A stretch of DNA of 64,000 bases from Cellulomonas sp. SG140 (GTDB lineage Bacteria > Actinomycetota > Actinomycetes > Actinomycetales > Cellulomonadaceae). The notes below the pieces were generated by a model. The model did no database searches. It was not told where the DNA came from and saw only the letters and a program-made list of their open reading frames with translations. The translations under genes and the position numbers were made by a program. The stretch lies in assembly GCF_025770785.1 (NCBI RefSeq), contig NZ_JANZLA010000007.1, positions 124,001 through 188,000 of the forward strand, in the 5' to 3' direction. This document shows, piece by piece, positions 42,968 through 52,348 of this stretch (position 1 is the stretch's first letter; each line of letters begins with the position of its first letter).

Positions 42968-43564
42968 GTGCCCGCCCTGCTGCGTCGTTACCACCCGTCC
43001 GACCTGCCCGGCATGTACCGGTTGTGCCTGCTGACCGGCGAGGCGGGCGGCGACGCCACGGCTCTGTACCGCAACCCCGACCTGCTGGCGCACCTGTACT
43101 GCGGTCCGTACCCGGTGGCGGACCCCGGCCTCACGTTCGTGGTGGCCGACGAGCAGGGCGTCGGCGGGTACGTCGTGGCGACGGCCGACACGGTCGCGTT
43201 CGACGACTGGCTCGAGGCGAGCTGGTGGCCGTCGCTGCGCTCCCAGTACCCGCTGCTGCCCGACCCGGGCGACGGCACGGCGGACCACGTGCTGGTCGAG
43301 CGGATCCACCACTGGCAGCACGTCACGCCCCCGGCCGGCTTCCCGGCGCACCTGCACATCGACCTGCTGCCGCGGCTGCAGGGGCAGGGCTGGGGACGCC
43401 GGCTGATCGGCGCGCTGTCCGACGAGCTGCGCTCGCGCGGAGTGCCGGGCGTGCACCTCGGGGTGGACGCCCGGAACACCGGCGCGATCGCGTTCTACCA
43501 GCGGCTCGGCTTCCGGCCGGAGGAGTCCTACGAGTGGGGGCACCGGCTGGTGCTGCCGCTCTGA
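42968..43564 (+). CDS. GNAT-family N-acetyltransferase
   Basis: This 198-residue protein has the GNAT acetyl-CoA loop LLPRLQGQGWGRRLIGAL and the following strand-helix GVPGVHLGVDARNTGAIAFY with QRLGFRPEESYEWGHR. The N-terminus (LLRRYHPSDLPGMYRLCLLT) resembles acetyltransferases related to the O-GlcNAcase-associated HAT domain. No ribosome site precedes the GTG, so translation may be leaderless. The acceptor is unknown. Confidence 0.85.
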   Translation: MPALLRRYHPSDLPGMYRLCLLTGEAGGDATALYRNPDLLAHLYCGPYPVADPGLTFVVADEQGVGGYVVATADTVAFDDWLEASWWPSLRSQYPLLPDPGDGTADHVLVERIHHWQHVTPPAGFPAHLHIDLLPRLQGQGWGRRLIGALSDELRSRGVPGVHLGVDARNTGAIAFYQRLGFRPEESYEWGHRLVLPL

Positions 43565-43623
43565 CGGCAGCGACCGCTGGTGCGCCCGGACCTCAGCGGC
43601 CGAGGCGACGGGCCGTGCACCGA

Positions 43624-43661
43624 CCGGGCCGCGTCCGAGGGGGCATGATGACGCGGCCCGG
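43624..43661. terminator. bidirectional hairpin between GNAT and cellobiose phosphorylase genes
   Basis: CCGGGCCGCGTC and GACGCGGCCCGG form a perfect 12-bp stem with a 14-nt loop in the 111-bp convergent gap, 15 bp before the phosphorylase stop. Confidence 0.7.
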
Positions 43662-43675
43662 CCGGGGACGGTCCG

Positions 43676-46144
43676 TCAGAGGGTGACCTCGACCTGGACC
43701 GTCGCGCCGGCGGGGGCGTAGGGGACGAGGTTGCCCTCGACCGGACGGCCGTCCACCACCAGCCGGCCGCGCGCCCCGCGGGCGCCCGAGTTGGTCACGT
43801 GCACGACGTAGGTCGCGCCGCGCGCCACCCGGGTCACGGTGAACTCCGGCACGTCCGGCCCGATCTGCGGGTCGACGACGAGCCCGTCGTAGTCCGGCCG
43901 CACGCCCAGCAGGTGCTGGGAGACGGCGACGAAGTTCCACGCCGCCGTGCCGGTCAGCCAGCTGTTCTTCGCCTCACCGGCGCGGACGGCCTCCTTGCCG
44001 GCGATCATCTGCGCGTACACGTACGGCTCGAGGCGGTGCACCTCGCTGATGTCCTCGCGGTAGGCCGGTGCGATGCGGCGGTAGTGGTCGAACGCCTTGT
44101 CACCACGCCCCAGCACCGTCTCGGCGATCACCACCCACGGGTTGTTGTGGCAGAAGATGCCGCCGTTCTCCTTGTACCCGGGCGGGTACGTCGACACCTC
44201 GCCGAGCTCGATCTGGTACGTCGTGTACGCCGGGTGCTGCAGCACCATGCCGTGCGGCGTGCCCAGCAGCTCCTCGACCGAGTCCAGGGCCTGCACCGCC
44301 GGCGCGGTCTCGTCGTCCGGCCCGTCGCCCACGCCGATCCCGGCCATCACCGCGAACCCCTGCGGCTCGATCCAGATCTTGCCCTCGGGCTTGGCGTCGG
44401 TGCCGACGGGGTTGCCGAAGTAGTCGTACGCGCGCAGGAACCACCTGCCGTCCCAGCCGTCGCTCAGCACGGCGGTCCGCATCTCCTCCACCAGCCCGCG
44501 GGCCCGCTCGGCCACGTCGGCCAGCCCGCGCCGGGCGGCCAGCTCGGCGTACTCGCGCCCGTAGAGCACGAACTGCGCGGCGATGAACACCGACTCCGCG
44601 ACGCCGCCGGCCTTGTTCTCCGTCGTCTGGAACGGCTCACCCGGCTCGGTGGAGAAGCAGTTGAGGTTGAGGCAGTCGTTCCAGTCGGCCCGGCCGATCA
44701 GCGGCAGCCCGTGCGGGCCGCGGTGGGTGACGGTGAACTCGAACGACCTGGTCAGGTGGTCGAACAGCGGCACCTCGGTGCCCGGCTCGTTGTCGAACGG
44801 CACCGGCTCGTCGAGGATCGAGACGTCGCCCGTCTCCTTGACGTAGGCCGCGACGCCGGCGATCAGCCACAGCGGGTCGTCGTTGAAGCCCGAGCCGATG
44901 TCGTTGTTCCCGCGCTTGGTCAGCGGCTGGTACTGGTGGTACGCCGACCCGTCGGGGAACTGCGTCGCGGCGATGTCGAGGATGCGCTCGCGGGCCCGCG
45001 CCGGGATCAGGTGCACGAACCCCAGCAGGTCCTGGTTGGAGTCGCGGAAGCCCATCCCGCGCCCGATGCCGGTCTCGAAGTAGCTCGCCGAGCGGCTCAT
45101 GTTGAACGTGACCATGCACTGGTACTGGTTCCAGATGTTGACCATCCGGTCGAGCTTCTCGTCACCGCTGCGCACCGAGTAGCTGGACAGCAGGCCGGTC
45201 CAGTAGGCACGCAGGCCCGCGAACGCCACGTCCGTCTGCTCGGTGGTGGCGAACCGGGAGAGCAGCGCGTGCGCCCGCTGCTTGTTGATCACCTGGTGGG
45301 CGTCGTCCTCCCACTTCTGCTCGTCGGGGTTCTCCACGTAGCCGAGCACGTAGGTCAGCACCCGCGACTCGCCCGGCTCCAGGGACACGTGCACCGAGTG
45401 CGACCCGATGGGGTACCAGCCGGACGCCACCGAGTTCGCCGACTCGCCGGCCAGCGGCACCGCCGCCTCGCCGAGCCCGTTGTAGGCGCCGACGAAGGTG
45501 TCCCGGTCCGTGTCGAACCCGTCGGCGTGGGTGTTGACGGCGAACACGGCGTAGTGGTCCCGGCGCTCGCGGTACTCGGTGCGGTGGTAGATCGCCGAGC
45601 CGTGCGGCCCGTCCTGCTCGATCTCCACCTCGCCGATGGACAGGTTGCGCTGGTAGTTCGTCTGGTCGTCCTGCGCGTTCCACAGGCAGAACTCGACGAA
45701 GCTGAACAGGGTCACGTCCTTGTGCTGGTCGGAGGTGTTGGTCACCTCGACGCGCTGCACCTCGGCGTCCTCGCCGACCGGCACGAAGACGAGCGTCTCC
45801 ACGCGAACGCCGCGCCGCTCGCCGGTGATGCGGGTGTAGCCGAGTCCGTGCCGCGTCTCGAAGTGGTCGAGCTCGGCCTTGACCGGCATCCACGACGGCG
45901 TCCACACGTCGCCGCCGTCGTTGACGTACAGGTACCGGCCCCCGGCGTCGGCCGGGACGTTGTTGTAGCGATACCGGGTGAGGCGGCGCATCTTGGCGTC
46001 CCGGTAGAAGGAGTAGCCGCCGGCCTGGTGCGAGATCAGCGAGAAGAAGCGCTCCGAGCCGAGGTAGTTGATCCACGGGTACGGCGTGCGCGGGGTGGTG
46101 ATGACGTACTCGCGTGCGTCGTCGTCGAAGTGGCCGTAGCGCAT
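43676..46144 (-). CDS. cbp: cellobiose phosphorylase (GH94)
   Basis: This 822-residue enzyme starts [20 protein letters not shown], the form and length known from Cellulomonas cellobiose phosphorylases. The catalytic acid Asp lies in [15 protein letters not shown], and [16 protein letters not shown] and [20 protein letters not shown] are GH94 hallmarks. It splits cellobiose with phosphate into glucose 1-phosphate and glucose in the cytosol, saving one ATP. There is no signal peptide. A CelR/CebR-type operator lies 110 bp upstream, suggesting repression lifted by cello-oligosaccharides. Confidence 0.97.
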   Translation of the reverse strand: MRYGHFDDDAREYVITTPRTPYPWINYLGSERFFSLISHQAGGYSFYRDAKMRRLTRYRYNNVPADAGGRYLYVNDGGDVWTPSWMPVKAELDHFETRHGLGYTRITGERRGVRVETLVFVPVGEDAEVQRVEVTNTSDQHKDVTLFSFVEFCLWNAQDDQTNYQRNLSIGEVEIEQDGPHGSAIYHRTEYRERRDHYAVFAVNTHADGFDTDRDTFVGAYNGLGEAAVPLAGESANSVASGWYPIGSHSVHVSLEPGESRVLTYVLGYVENPDEQKWEDDAHQVINKQRAHALLSRFATTEQTDVAFAGLRAYWTGLLSSYSVRSGDEKLDRMVNIWNQYQCMVTFNMSRSASYFETGIGRGMGFRDSNQDLLGFVHLIPARARERILDIAATQFPDGSAYHQYQPLTKRGNNDIGSGFNDDPLWLIAGVAAYVKETGDVSILDEPVPFDNEPGTEVPLFDHLTRSFEFTVTHRGPHGLPLIGRADWNDCLNLNCFSTEPGEPFQTTENKAGGVAESVFIAAQFVLYGREYAELAARRGLADVAERARGLVEEMRTAVLSDGWDGRWFLRAYDYFGNPVGTDAKPEGKIWIEPQGFAVMAGIGVGDGPDDETAPAVQALDSVEELLGTPHGMVLQHPAYTTYQIELGEVSTYPPGYKENGGIFCHNNPWVVIAETVLGRGDKAFDHYRRIAPAYREDISEVHRLEPYVYAQMIAGKEAVRAGEAKNSWLTGTAAWNFVAVSQHLLGVRPDYDGLVVDPQIGPDVPEFTVTRVARGATYVVHVTNSGARGARGRLVVDGRPVEGNLVPYAPAGATVQVEVTL

Positions 46145-46253
46145 GCCGGTGCCTCTCGTGGTGCCGGCGCGTGCGCCGCGGGTCCGCTGCTGTGCGGTCG
46201 CCGCGGCCGCCTGGAGCCGGGGAACGTGGTCGCAAGTGTGGGCTGAGTGCGTG

Positions 46254-46267
46254 CGAGAGCGCTCCCA
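46254..46267. promoter_or_regulatory. CelR/CebR-type operator upstream of cellobiose phosphorylase
   Basis: CGAGAGCGCTCCCA matches the consensus TGGGAGCGCTCCCA known for the LacI-family cellulose regulators CelR/CebR at all positions but three in the left arm. It lies 110 bp ahead of the cbp start, between the divergent cbp and dcd genes. No LacI-family gene is in the window. Confidence 0.7.
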
Positions 46268-46472
46268 CGCCCTCGCGGCAGACGATAGTGCCTCCGGTGC
46301 CGGGGTGGCGAACCCCCTGGCGGGGCGCCCACACGGTGCCGAGCCGGGCACCTCCGGGCGAGCCGGGTACCTCCATGTGCCCAGCTCGCGTCGATGTGCC
46401 CCACTCGTCGCGCGACCGCCGGTGTCCGGAAGGCTCAGGAGCCGCCGGGGTCCGACGACTACCGTGTCCTGC

Positions 46473-47048
46473 GTGCTGCTCTCCGACCGTGACATCCGGA
46501 CCGAGCTCGCCTCCGGCCGCGTGGTGCTCGACCCGTTCGACCCTGCGATGGTGCAGCCGTCGAGCGTGGACGTGCGGCTCGACAAGTGGTTCCGGCTGTT
46601 CGACAACCACAAGTACGCGGTGATCGACCCTGCCGAGGAGCAGCCGGAGCTGACGCGGCTGGTCGAGGTGGCGGCGGGCGAGCCCTTCGTGCTGCACCCC
46701 GGCGAGTTCGTGCTCGGCTCCACGTTCGAGCAGGTCAGCCTGCCCGACGACGTGGCGGCACGGCTCGAGGGCAAGTCGTCGCTGGGCCGGCTCGGGCTGC
46801 TGACGCACTCCACCGCCGGGTTCGTCGACCCCGGGTTCAGCGGTCACGTCACCCTCGAGCTGTCCAACGTGGCGACGCTGCCGATCAAGCTGTGGCCCGG
46901 CATGAAGGTGGGCCAGCTGTGCTTCTTCCGGCTGTCCTCCGCGGCGGAGCGTCCGTACGGCTCGACGGCGGCCGGCTCCCGCTACCAGGGTCAGCGCGGG
47001 CCGACGGCCTCGCGGTCGTGGCTGAACTTCCACCGCACGCCGGTGTGA
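46473..47048 (+). CDS. dcd: dCTP deaminase
   Basis: This 191-residue protein is the usual length for Dcd. It has [20 protein letters not shown], the active-site segments [24 protein letters not shown] (Ser, Arg and Glu from the family signature) and [16 protein letters not shown]. It deaminates dCTP to dUTP, or in bifunctional forms to dUMP, in pyrimidine nucleotide supply. The GTG start has TACCGT 7 nt upstream and no ribosome site, so the mRNA is probably leaderless. Confidence 0.95.
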   Translation: MLLSDRDIRTELASGRVVLDPFDPAMVQPSSVDVRLDKWFRLFDNHKYAVIDPAEEQPELTRLVEVAAGEPFVLHPGEFVLGSTFEQVSLPDDVAARLEGKSSLGRLGLLTHSTAGFVDPGFSGHVTLELSNVATLPIKLWPGMKVGQLCFFRLSSAAERPYGSTAAGSRYQGQRGPTASRSWLNFHRTPV

Positions 47049-47064
47049 CGGAGCGGGTGACCGC

Positions 47065-48174
47065 ATGAGCGACGAGCAGCTGCCCCCGCTCGACACGCAG
47101 GACCCGCAGGTGCGAGCCCGCCACCTGCTCGCGCTGCCGGCCGGGGTGGGCACCGACGAGGTCGAGGTGCTGGCCCAGAGCCGGTTCACCGCAGCCCGTT
47201 GGGAGGAGCCGACCGACACCGGCGCCGTCCGGACCGGGCTGCGACCCGCCGTCACCGCCGCGTTCGGCATCCGGGCCGTGCCCGCCGGCGCCCATCCGGC
47301 CCACGCCCTCCGGCTGGGCCGCATGTCCCGGCTGGTCGGCCCGTACTCGGTCACCCCCGAGGACGCGATGGCGCTCCGGCTGCCCGCCACCACCCGCACG
47401 GTATGGGCGCTCGACTGCCCGGCCGAGCGCGGTGAGCCGCCGTGGCCCGGTGGCGACCGCGACGGTCTGAAGCGGGCGTTCCCCAAGGGTGTGCCGGTAC
47501 GGGACGAGGAGCGGGCGCTCGTCTGGCTGGTCGCCACCGCCCGGCGGCTGCAGGGCGCGGTGCGGATCGCCGACTCCGGCGTGGTGCTGACACCGGACGT
47601 CGACCAGGCGATCGACCTGACCGTGCTGACCGACCGCTGGCTCGAGCCGGACGAGGCGGTGGCGGTGGTGCGCCGGGTGCTGCCGCGTGCCCACCGGTCG
47701 GGTGAAGGGGTGCATCAGCCCTGGTCGGGGCCGCCGCACCCGGACGACGCGGCGGTGCGCGCGGCGCTGGGGCCGTTCGGCGTGCAGGACGCCGCCGAGC
47801 GTGCGCGGCTGTCCGCAGAGGCGGACGCGTACGACCAGTGGATGATGGCGCACCCCCCGGCTGCCGAGGCGTTCGGCGTCGAGGCGGACCTCGGCGTGGA
47901 CGGCATCCTGGTGGTCGAGGTCAGCGAGCGGCAGGAGGTGCCGCCGCTGCTGCGCGGCCTGCCGTGGGCGGCCAACGGCGTGGTGGCCTACCGCGTGCAC
48001 TGGGAACCGGCGGACGTCACCGAGCTCGAGGCCGAGCGGCCGTCGCTGGAGCACCGGGTCGCCCGGGGGCGGACGTCGCCCCGCATCCAGGCGATCGCCA
48101 AGGCGCTGCACGAGGCGGTGGGCGGCGAGGTGGCCGACGAGGCCGACTTCCTGGTGGACCCCGCCGACCTCTGA
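47065..48174 (+). CDS. conserved-looking hypothetical protein
   Basis: This 369-residue soluble acidic protein starts MSDEQLPPLDTQDPQ, 16 bp after dcd in the same direction, so it may be cotranscribed. It has regular strand-helix spacing and no signal peptide or membrane segment. Its mid-part (VWLVATARRLQGAVRIADSG) and C-terminus (GRTSPRIQAIAKALHEAVGG) look well ordered. I do not recognise a family. Frame bias and length make it a genuine gene. Confidence 0.75.
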   Translation: MSDEQLPPLDTQDPQVRARHLLALPAGVGTDEVEVLAQSRFTAARWEEPTDTGAVRTGLRPAVTAAFGIRAVPAGAHPAHALRLGRMSRLVGPYSVTPEDAMALRLPATTRTVWALDCPAERGEPPWPGGDRDGLKRAFPKGVPVRDEERALVWLVATARRLQGAVRIADSGVVLTPDVDQAIDLTVLTDRWLEPDEAVAVVRRVLPRAHRSGEGVHQPWSGPPHPDDAAVRAALGPFGVQDAAERARLSAEADAYDQWMMAHPPAAEAFGVEADLGVDGILVVEVSERQEVPPLLRGLPWAANGVVAYRVHWEPADVTELEAERPSLEHRVARGRTSPRIQAIAKALHEAVGGEVADEADFLVDPADL

Positions 48175-48246
48175 GGGTGCGCGCGCGACGGCCGATCGGG
48201 TCGCGAGGGGATGCCAGGCGAGGCGGCAGCGACTAGACACGGGGGC

Positions 48247-48723
48247 ATGGGAACCCTGGTGAGGTCGACGGTGCTGGGTCTGGCGGTCGGGGGGAGGACC
48301 TCGACGGCGTTCGCGGTGCCGGTGATGGTGGGCACGCGCGGCCGGACCGGGCTGGGGCCCGCGCTGCTGCGGCTGCTCGCCCGGGCGGCGGTGGTCGGTG
48401 AGCTGGTGGGGGACAAGCTGCCCAGCACGCCGTCCCGCACGGACGAACCCGTGCTGTACGGCCGCACGGCGGCCGGGGCGCTCGGTGCGCTCGCGCTGTC
48501 GGTGCTGGAGCGTCGCCGGGTCGGCTCGCACCTCGTGGCGCTGGTCGCCGGGGGTGCGGGGGCGTTCGTCGGGTCGATCGCCGGGCGGGAGTGGCGGCGG
48601 TGGGCCGACGAGGAGGGCCCCGAGGGGCTGCACCCGGACTGGAAGGCCGCCGTGATGGAGGACACGCTGGTCCTGGTCAGTGCGGCATGCCTGGTCGGCA
48701 CGTCGCGCGACCCGCGGTTCTGA
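48247..48723 (+). CDS. DUF4126-like membrane protein
   Basis: This 158-residue protein has about four hydrophobic segments. The opening GLAVGGRTSTAFAVPVMVG and the following VVGELVGDKLPSTPSRTDEP fit DUF4126 proteins, whose role is unknown. The ATG has TAGACA 7 nt upstream with no ribosome site, suggesting a leaderless mRNA. It precedes the Nudix gene by 28 bp, but that gene has its own promoter-like box. Confidence 0.75.
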   Translation: MGTLVRSTVLGLAVGGRTSTAFAVPVMVGTRGRTGLGPALLRLLARAAVVGELVGDKLPSTPSRTDEPVLYGRTAAGALGALALSVLERRRVGSHLVALVAGGAGAFVGSIAGREWRRWADEEGPEGLHPDWKAAVMEDTLVLVSAACLVGTSRDPRF

Positions 48724-48751
48724 CGCTGCGTGTCGCGCCTAGTCTCGGCGC

Positions 48752-49315
48752 GTGACGACGACGGACGAGGGCTGGCGCACCACCGGATCGCGGGTGGTGT
48801 ACGAGAACCGGTGGATCCGGGTGCGTGAGGACGCCGTGCAGCACCCGGACGGCAGGCCCGGCGTGTACGGCGTGGTCGAGGTGCGTCAGCCGGCGGTGTT
48901 CGTGGTGGCGGTGACCGACGACGACGAGGTGGTGCTGATCACCCAGCACCGGTACACCACCGGACCCGGTTCGGTGGAGGTGCCCGCCGGCGGCTCGGAC
49001 GGGCAGGAGCCGCTGGTCGCCGCGCAGCGGGAGCTGGCGGAGGAGACCGGGCTGGCGGCGTCGCGATGGACCGCGGTGGGGGACGTCGAGTCGCTGAACG
49101 GCGTGGCCGATGCGCCCGGGCACGTGTTCGTCGCCCAGGGGCTGTCGCGGCTACCGGGCTCGGCGGCGGCGCACCAGGCCGAGGAGGGGATCAGCGCCGT
49201 GCGCCTGGTGCCCTTCGGTCAGGTGCTGGCGATGGCCGCGGCGGGGGAGATCCGCGACGGGGAGTCGCTGGCGGCGCTGGCGCTCGCGGGGATCCACCTG
49301 GGGCGGTTCCGCTGA
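48752..49315 (+). CDS. Nudix hydrolase (ADP-ribose pyrophosphatase-like)
   Basis: This 187-residue protein has a complete Nudix box (GGSDGQEPLVAAQRELAEET followed by GL). Upstream lies VVLITQHRYTTGPGSVEVPA, a segment typical of ADP-ribose/ADP-sugar pyrophosphatases. It would split a nucleoside diphosphate sugar to AMP and a sugar phosphate with Mg2+. The GTG has TAGTCT 6 nt upstream and no ribosome site, so it is probably leaderless. Confidence 0.9.
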   Translation: MTTTDEGWRTTGSRVVYENRWIRVREDAVQHPDGRPGVYGVVEVRQPAVFVVAVTDDDEVVLITQHRYTTGPGSVEVPAGGSDGQEPLVAAQRELAEETGLAASRWTAVGDVESLNGVADAPGHVFVAQGLSRLPGSAAAHQAEEGISAVRLVPFGQVLAMAAAGEIRDGESLAALALAGIHLGRFR

Positions 49316-49321
49316 GGCCGG

Positions 49322-49371
49322 GCGCCGAGCGTCGGCCCCGCGTAGGGCGTCGGGTGACGGCCGCTCGGCGT
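49322..49371. terminator. hairpin between convergent Nudix and ABC exporter genes
   Basis: GCGCCGAGCG and CGCTCGGCGT form a 10-bp stem (one G-U) closing a 30-nt GC-rich loop in the 55-bp convergent gap. The right arm touches the exporter stop codon. Confidence 0.5.
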
Positions 49372-51263
49372 CAGGCGGCAGCCGCCGGGGCGAACTGGGT
49401 GCGGTAGAGGTCGGCGTACAGGCCGCCGGCGGCGATCAGCTCGTCATGCGTGCCGGACTGCACCACGCGCCCCTCGTCGAGCACGACGATCAGGTCGGCG
49501 GCGCGGATGGTGGACAGCCGGTGGGCGATCACCAGAGAGGTGCGCCCGACGAGCGCCGCGTCCAGCGCCGCCTGCACGGCAGCCTCCGACTCGGAGTCCA
49601 GGTGGGCGGTCGCCTCGTCGAGCACCACCACGTCGGGTGCCTTGAGCAGCAGCCGCGCGATGGCCAGCCGCTGTCGCTCGCCGCCGGACAGCCGGTAGCC
49701 GCGGTCACCGACCACCGTGTCGATGCCCTCCGGCAGGGAGTGCACCAAGTCCCACACCTGCGCCTGGCGCAGGGCGGCCTCGATGTCGTCGTCGGACGCG
49801 TCGGGCCGGACGAACCGCAGGTTGCCCGCGATCGTGTCGTGGAACAGGTGCGCCTCCTGGCTGACCACACCGACCGTCGCACGCAGGGACGCGGCGGTGA
49901 CGTCCCGAAGGTCGAGGCCGGCGACGGAGACCGAACCCTCCGTCGGGTCGTACATGCGGGTGACCAGCTGGGAGATCGTCGTCTTGCCGGCGCCCGACGG
50001 GCCCACCAGCGCCACCATCGACCCCGCCGGGACCGTGAACGAGACGTCGTGCAGGGTGTCGGCCACCGGGTCGTGCCGCAGCTGGGCGACCGACTCGAGC
50101 GAGGCCAGCGACACCTCGTCGGCGGACGGGTACCGGAACCGCACGTGCTCGAGGCGGACCTCGGCGCCGCGGGCCGCGACGGCCGCCCGCAGGTCCACCG
50201 CGTCCGGCTTCTCGGCGACCGTCGGCTTCAGGTCCAGCACCTCGAGCACCCGCTCGAAGCTCACCAGGGCGGTCATCACGTCCACCTGCACGTTGGACAT
50301 CGCGGTCAGCGGTCCGTACAGCCGGGTCAGGTAGGACGCGAGCGCCACCACCACGCCGACCGTCAGCTGCTGCCGCACGGCGAGCACACCGCCGTAGCCG
50401 TAGATGATCGCCACGGCCACCGACGCCACCGTGGTGAGCCCCACCCGGAACCACGTCGCGTACAGCGCCTGCCGCACCCCGATGTCCCGCACCCGACCGG
50501 CCTGTGCCGCGTACGCCGCGGACTCCCGGTCGGGATCGCCGAACACCTTGACCAGGTGCGCGCCGGCGACGTTGAACCGCTCGGTCATCGTCTGCGACGC
50601 CTCGGCGTTGAGCTCGTAGCTCTCGCGGGTGATCGCCGAGATCTTCCGGCCGAACCACCGGGCCGGGAACACGAACGCCGGCAGCAGCACCAGCGACAGC
50701 AGGGTCAGCTGCCACGACATCGACAGCATCGCGCCGAGCACGAAGGCGACCGTCAGCGCGTTGGCGACGACGTTCTGGAGCGTCGAGGTGAACGCCTGCT
50801 GGGCGCCGAGCACGTCGCCGTTGAGCCGCTGCACCAGGGCACCGGTCTTGGCGCGGGAGAAGAACGCCAGCGGCATGCGCTGCACGTGGTCGAACACCGC
50901 GGTGCGCAGGTCGAGGATCAGCCCCTCTCCGACCGTGGCGGAGAGCCAGCGCTCGGCGACGGACAGGGCGGCCGACGCGACGGCCAGCAGGGCGACGGCT
51001 GCCGCGATGCCGATCACCACGGTGGCGCGGCCCTTGGCGATGCCGTCGTCGATCAGGTGCTTGAGCAGCAGCGGGGTGGCGGCGCCGACTCCGGCGTCGA
51101 TCGCCAGGAGGAGCACGAAGAGGGTCAGCCGGGCCCGGTACGGGCGGGCGAAGCTCAGGATGCGGCGCAGGGTGCCGGGGGCGAGGTGCTGCTCGGTGAC
51201 GGAGCGGTCGCGGCCGAAGGTGCGCAGCATGGGGCCGCCGTGCATGGGTGACGGGGTGGACAT
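49371..51263 (-). CDS. ABC exporter, fused membrane and ATPase domains
   Basis: This 630-residue half-transporter has six transmembrane helices (about residues 45-330) and then a nucleotide-binding domain: Walker A LVGPSGAGKTT, Q-loop GVVSQEAHLF, signature LSGGERQR, Walker B VVVLDEATAHLD and H-loop VIAHRLST. It should act as a homodimer exporting lipids, drugs or peptides. A divergent marR gene with an operator in the 125-bp gap suggests drug-inducible expression. Start ATG 51263; a second ATG lies 6 codons in. Confidence 0.93.
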   Translation of the reverse strand: MSTPSPMHGGPMLRTFGRDRSVTEQHLAPGTLRRILSFARPYRARLTLFVLLLAIDAGVGAATPLLLKHLIDDGIAKGRATVVIGIAAAVALLAVASAALSVAERWLSATVGEGLILDLRTAVFDHVQRMPLAFFSRAKTGALVQRLNGDVLGAQQAFTSTLQNVVANALTVAFVLGAMLSMSWQLTLLSLVLLPAFVFPARWFGRKISAITRESYELNAEASQTMTERFNVAGAHLVKVFGDPDRESAAYAAQAGRVRDIGVRQALYATWFRVGLTTVASVAVAIIYGYGGVLAVRQQLTVGVVVALASYLTRLYGPLTAMSNVQVDVMTALVSFERVLEVLDLKPTVAEKPDAVDLRAAVAARGAEVRLEHVRFRYPSADEVSLASLESVAQLRHDPVADTLHDVSFTVPAGSMVALVGPSGAGKTTISQLVTRMYDPTEGSVSVAGLDLRDVTAASLRATVGVVSQEAHLFHDTIAGNLRFVRPDASDDDIEAALRQAQVWDLVHSLPEGIDTVVGDRGYRLSGGERQRLAIARLLLKAPDVVVLDEATAHLDSESEAAVQAALDAALVGRTSLVIAHRLSTIRAADLIVVLDEGRVVQSGTHDELIAAGGLYADLYRTQFAPAAAA

Positions 51264-51344
51264 GGGCGCCTCCGGGGTCGGACGGGTGCTGCTGCGGTCG
51301 TCGGCGGCTCGCCGTGTGTCACGGCGTCGCTCGAGAGCCGATGC

Positions 51345-51381
51345 TGAGGTTACCTCACAATGTGTGTGGTTCCGGTAGCCT
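51345..51381. promoter_or_regulatory. MarR operator and leaderless marR promoter
   Basis: TGAGGT-T-ACCTCA (51345-51357) is a perfect short palindrome. GAGGTTACC also pairs with GGTAGCCTC further on (one mismatch). TAGCCT (51376-51381) lies 7 nt before the marR ATG, so the palindrome covers the -35 area. It should allow autorepression and control of the divergent ABC exporter. Confidence 0.6.
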
Positions 51382-51388
51382 CCTGCTC

Positions 51389-51916
51389 ATGAGCACCGCG
51401 AACGGCCGCGACATTCCCGCGCGGGAGAGCGCCACGGGCGCACCCGGTGCCGGGGTGTCGCACCACCACGCCGGCGAGGCCCGGGCCGACGACGCCGGCG
51501 AGGTGCTCGAGCTGGTGCACGGGCTGATGCACTCCCTGCGGCGCGAGGCGGCCGACCGCAACGGACCCGTCGGCACCATGCCCGGCCAGGTTCGGCTGCT
51601 GCGGATGCTCAACCGGTGCGACCGGCCGCGGCGCCTCGGTGAGCTGGCCCAGGCGATGGACGTCGCCCCACGGTCGATGACCAGCAAGGTGGACCAGGCC
51701 GAGGCGGACGGGCTGGTGCGGCGCGTTCCGGACCCGGCCGACCGGCGTGCGACGCTCGTCGAGCTGACCGAGCAGGGTCGGCAGGTCCTCGCCGACGTGT
51801 GGGCGCAGCGGGACGTGGGGATGCGTCGCCGGCTCGAGCGACTGACGGAGGCCGAGCGTGGCGAGCTCCTCGCGCTGCTGCGCCGGGTGGCGGGGTCGGA
51901 CGAGCCGTCGGCCTGA
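51389..51916 (+). CDS. MarR-family transcriptional regulator
   Basis: This 175-residue protein has a winged helix-turn-helix: RLLRMLNRCDRPRRLGELAQ, then DVAPRSMTSKVDQAEADGLV and the wing RRVPDPADRRATLVELTEQG, which is the MarR signature DxRxxxLxLTxxG. The His-rich N-terminus (GVSHHHAGEARADD) is unusual and may be disordered or bind metal. It most likely represses the divergent ABC exporter. ATG start without ribosome site, probably leaderless. Confidence 0.92.
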   Translation: MSTANGRDIPARESATGAPGAGVSHHHAGEARADDAGEVLELVHGLMHSLRREAADRNGPVGTMPGQVRLLRMLNRCDRPRRLGELAQAMDVAPRSMTSKVDQAEADGLVRRVPDPADRRATLVELTEQGRQVLADVWAQRDVGMRRRLERLTEAERGELLALLRRVAGSDEPSA

Positions 51917-52348
51917 CGCGGCTCGGTGGCCTGTCCCTCGGTGGCCTGTCCACAGCTGGGCCGCAGCCCGTGGCGGCGGGTCCCGGGCGGCGCCGAGACC
52001 TCACCCGTCCCGTCTGATGAGATCTGTGAGAGGATGGCGGGCAGCAGGAGCCCTCACGGGCGCCTGTCAGCATGAGACTCCGCCAGGTGGTAGCGGAGCG
52101 AGCCACGCACATGGACGTGGCCGCAGGGGACCTGCGATGCGACCCTGGGTCCACAGCCGGAGCCACTGCAGGGTTCCGACGAAAGACGAGCCCCGGTACT
52201 CGCCCCACGGCGGGACCGGGGCTTCGTGCATCTCCGGGGCCGCGTCGAGCGTCGCCTGGTGACGGCGTGGCAGGGTGGGGCGGCTGCACGCGCGGTGTCC
52301 CGGCGCGACGGCCCACGAGCCTGCCGGAACGACCAAGGAGACGCCTCG
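51917..52348 (+). other. 432-bp intergenic region with hairpins; no firm gene
   Basis: CTCCGC/GCGGAG (around 52078-52098) and a strong two-part stem-loop at 52189-52223 (AGCCCCGGT...ACCGGGGCT with inner CGCC/GGCG) are present. Two short frames overlap: one from ATG 52072, beginning MRLRQVVAERATHMDVAAGD, and one from ATG 52135, MRPWVHSRSHCRVPTKDEPR, which ends at 52260. The arrangement resembles a leader peptide plus attenuator, but nothing identifies it. Esterase ribosome site AAGGAG is at 52335-52340. Confidence 0.35.

Noticed and set aside
52080-52110. T-box antiterminator (CAGGTGGTAGCGGAG)
   Set aside because: It is similar to AGGGTGGNACCGCG but lacks the ACCGCG core. No specifier stem is visible and the downstream gene is an esterase, not an aminoacyl-tRNA or amino-acid gene.
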